Assembly: GCA_030066245.1 (NCBI GenBank)
Contig: JASJBY010000016.1
Span: 1-23,552, forward strand
Source of the DNA: Gammaproteobacteria bacterium
Lineage (GTDB): Bacteria > Pseudomonadota > Gammaproteobacteria > JAABTG01
DNA: 23,552 nucleotides
Direction: 5' to 3'
Part shown: piece by piece, positions 22,960-23,552 of the stretch
Numbering within the stretch: position 1 is the first letter of the stretch
Layout: each line of letters opens with the position of its first letter
Made by a program: the position numbers and the translations under genes
Notes under the pieces: generated by a model
Seen by the model: the letters and a program-made list of their open reading frames with translations, nothing else
Told to the model about the DNA's origin: nothing
Databases searched by the model: none

Positions 22960-23552
22960 ATGTCTGCGGTAAAGCCAACGGTCAATTCGAACGCTTCCGT
23001 CAGCAGCGAGGAGCTGGCCGCTCTTCGACCATTCCGCGATCTCAGCCCGGAAGACCAACTCCAGATCGCGGGCACCATGCGCAGCATCTCACTGCTGTCC
23101 GGGGAGCATCTGTTCCACGTCGGAGATCCTTACAGGCAGGCTGTGTACGTGATCCGTCGAGGACAGATGGAGCAGAGCTGGGCCTCGGGAGACAGCGAGA
23201 CCCGGTTTCCCGGCGACTTCGTCGGCCTGGCCAGCGCGATGCAGGCGACGCCGTATGTGACTGCAGTGCGAGCTCTCAGTCGGGTAGAGCTGCTCACGGC
23301 ACCCGCCGAGAGCTTGGAAAAGCTTGAGGAGACCTGCAGACCGCTCGCTACGGTCGCTTACAACGTTATCGCGGAGAGAGTCCGGGATCGTGGCGGTGGG
23401 CGCCATACCACTTCCCGGGCCCTAGCGGTTTCGTCCCGTTCGCTGATGAAAGCGCCGCTCATCACCTGTGGTTCGGAGGTCAACCTGGCCGAGGCGTTCG
23501 GCATCATGGACGAGCGCAAGATCGGCGGCCTGGGTGTCACGGATGCGAAGGG
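22960..23552 (+). CDS. cNMP-binding/CBS-domain protein, cut by window end (DUF294 nucleotidyltransferase-like?)
   Basis: The frame runs from the ATG at 22960 to the window edge with no stop, giving 197 residues. Residues about 20-120 are a cyclic-nucleotide-binding-type jelly roll (FRDLSPEDQLQIAGTMR, LLSGEHLFHVGDPYRQAVYV, FPGDFVGLASAM). From about residue 160 a CBS domain begins (KAPLITCGSEVNLAEAFGIM, then DERKIGGLGVTDAKG). A cNMP domain followed by CBS is the front half of the DUF294 putative nucleotidyltransferases, which carry a GlnD-like nucleotidyltransferase domain further on; that part is outside the window, so the final call is open. GAGGTG precedes the start by about ten bases. Confidence 0.78.
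   Translation, partial: MSAVKPTVNSNASVSSEELAALRPFRDLSPEDQLQIAGTMRSISLLSGEHLFHVGDPYRQAVYVIRRGQMEQSWASGDSETRFPGDFVGLASAMQATPYVTAVRALSRVELLTAPAESLEKLEETCRPLATVAYNVIAERVRDRGGGRHTTSRALAVSSRSLMKAPLITCGSEVNLAEAFGIMDERKIGGLGVTDAK

Noticed and set aside
22938..22960. TTGACA as a -35 box for the cNMP/CBS gene
   Set aside because: The -10 position falls at the start codon itself and does not resemble TATAAT.

Overview
The window looks like a GC-rich (roughly 60%) gammaproteobacterial chromosome, probably from a sulfur-oxidising, Chromatiales/Ectothiorhodospiraceae-like lineage. The pointers are a dissimilatory-type ATP sulfurylase (Sat), a V-type ATP synthase operon, dodecin, bacteriohemerythrin, RlmJ, glyoxalase II and several lipoproteins. 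The lineage is inferred from gene content, not from a marker gene. No rRNA, tRNA, CRISPR array, prophage or intact transposase gene was seen.

Layout. 1-1426: end of a V-type ATPase operon (subunit B, cut by the window edge, then D). 1481-2930: a secreted IalB-family protein and a zinc-ribbon protein, both on the minus strand, separated by a 250-bp transposase-less element with terminal inverted repeats and a long foldback core. 3083-7520: a small unknown protein convergent with a predicted ABC-class ATPase, an M28 peptidase, and a divergent alkaline-phosphatase-fold phosphodiesterase. A second, rearranged copy of the mobile element follows at about 7530-7675. 8050-11585: an AsmA-like protein with an internal duplication, RlmJ, and a TPR protein. 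11824-16112: two paralogous single-RRM RNA-binding proteins (minus strand) flank a mini zinc-ribbon protein, sat, a small lipoprotein and gloB. 16514-20706: an inner-membrane-type lipoprotein, a SAM methyltransferase, a class-I glutamine amidotransferase, a DUF2799 lipoprotein and an unknown protein. 21012-23552: hemerythrin, dodecin, a PmtA-like methyltransferase, and a cNMP-binding/CBS protein cut by the window end.

Most genes are single transcription units with frequent strand switches, so there is little operon logic beyond the ATPase pair. The shared themes are energy and sulfur metabolism (V-ATPase, Sat), envelope proteins (IalB, AsmA, three lipoproteins, PmtA-like) and stress or detoxification (GloB, hemerythrin, dodecin, RRM proteins). 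I did not find a convincing new multi-gene system. The least ordinary items are the pair of related non-autonomous elements, one of which supplies a gene's stop codon; the duplicated AsmA domain; the paralogous RRM pair; the hemerythrin with a long interhelical insert; and a 19-bp-period tandem repeat upstream of the hemerythrin gene.
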